Below, piece after piece: positions 63,873 through 64,000 of a stretch of DNA of 64,000 nt. The notes below the pieces were generated by a model. It worked only from the letters and a program-made list of their open reading frames with translations, searched no databases and was not told the origin of the DNA. A program made the position numbers and the translations under genes. The DNA is from Pseudomonadales bacterium (GTDB lineage: Bacteria > Pseudomonadota > Gammaproteobacteria > Pseudomonadales > Azotimanducaceae): contig JAJDVW010000163.1 in assembly GCA_022825925.1 (NCBI GenBank), positions 1-64,000 on the forward strand, written 5' to 3'. The stretch's first letter is position 1, and the number at the start of each line of letters is the position of its first letter.

Positions 63873-64000
63873 TGCGGGTCCTCGGCGTCGATCCAGGTTC
63901 CCGGACCACCGGTTACGGCCTGATCGACCGCGACGGCGCGCGCGTGTCCTACGTCGCGAGCGGCTGCATCCGGACCAGCGGTTCGGACTTCCACGCTCGC
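63872..64000 (+). CDS. ruvC: Holliday junction resolvase RuvC, N-terminal part
   Basis: The first 43 codons are present before the window ends. [20 protein letters not shown] contains Asp7, the first catalytic Asp of RuvC, in VDPGSRxTGYG. The ATG shares one base with the yebC stop. The remaining catalytic residues lie beyond the window. The order yebC-ruvC, probably followed by ruvA and ruvB, is standard in gammaproteobacteria. Confidence 0.92.

Overview
The window is a GC-rich bacterial chromosome segment, roughly two thirds G+C by eye, with dense coding, short intergenic gaps and many GTG or TTG starts. The right-hand end (proS, fmdB, aspS, yebC, ruvC) has the usual gammaproteobacterial order. 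Together with TonB-dependent receptors, flavin-dependent halogenases, a PQQ alcohol dehydrogenase and a large oligopeptide ABC transporter, it points to a heterotrophic, probably marine or host-associated gammaproteobacterium. No rRNA, tRNA or CRISPR array was seen.

Layout. (1) 1-8.4 kb is an accessory island. It holds the end of a VWA/CoxE-like gene, a decayed ISAzo13-type transposase end, a Fic protein, a secreted small protein with a broken paralogue, an HNH nuclease remnant, an AAA ATPase, a NYN-domain nuclease, a ParD antitoxin with a decayed ParE, a tyrosine-recombinase remnant and a two-gene HEPN module. (2) 8.5-16.1 kb, minus strand, is an oligopeptide-type ABC transporter operon ending in a membrane protein and an epoxide-hydrolase-like enzyme. 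(3) 16.1-19.1 kb carries a crotonase, a VapBC-type toxin-antitoxin pair with a repeated promoter motif, and an FAD monooxygenase. (4) 19.0-26.8 kb is a defence-like block. A translationally coupled operon encodes DUF6361, a phospholipase-D-type protein, a small partner and a Snf2-like helicase with a frameshift. It is flanked by an unknown conserved gene and a T5orf172/GIY-YIG protein. (5) 27.0-29.9 kb encodes a GMC oxidoreductase, its small subunit and a metallo-beta-lactamase-like protein. (6) 30.1-35.0 kb pairs a TonB receptor with an S9 peptidase.

(7) 35.0-48.7 kb, minus strand, is a carbohydrate-use locus. It contains a GPH sugar symporter, two flavin-dependent halogenases, a cupin-like hydroxylase, SapC, a TonB receptor, a GH3 glycosidase, a clan-A glycosidase and a LacI-type repressor. 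Three near-identical 14-bp sites (consensus TGACAACGCTGTCA) lie on the two promoters of this locus, so it reads as one local LacI regulon: receptor import, glycosidase cleavage and symport. (8) 49.3-58.9 kb holds a PQQ dehydrogenase, an AlbA_2/Schlafen-type protein with unusual C-terminal domains, an alpha-methylacyl-CoA racemase, a propionyl-CoA-synthetase-like enzyme, a YihY membrane protein and a thioredoxin-like lipoprotein. (9) 58.9-64 kb is core translation and recombination: proS on the minus strand, then fmdB, aspS, yebC and the start of ruvC.

The best candidates for undescribed biology are the DUF6361-PLD-helicase operon, the small-protein/HEPN pair, and the halogenase-containing LacI regulon.
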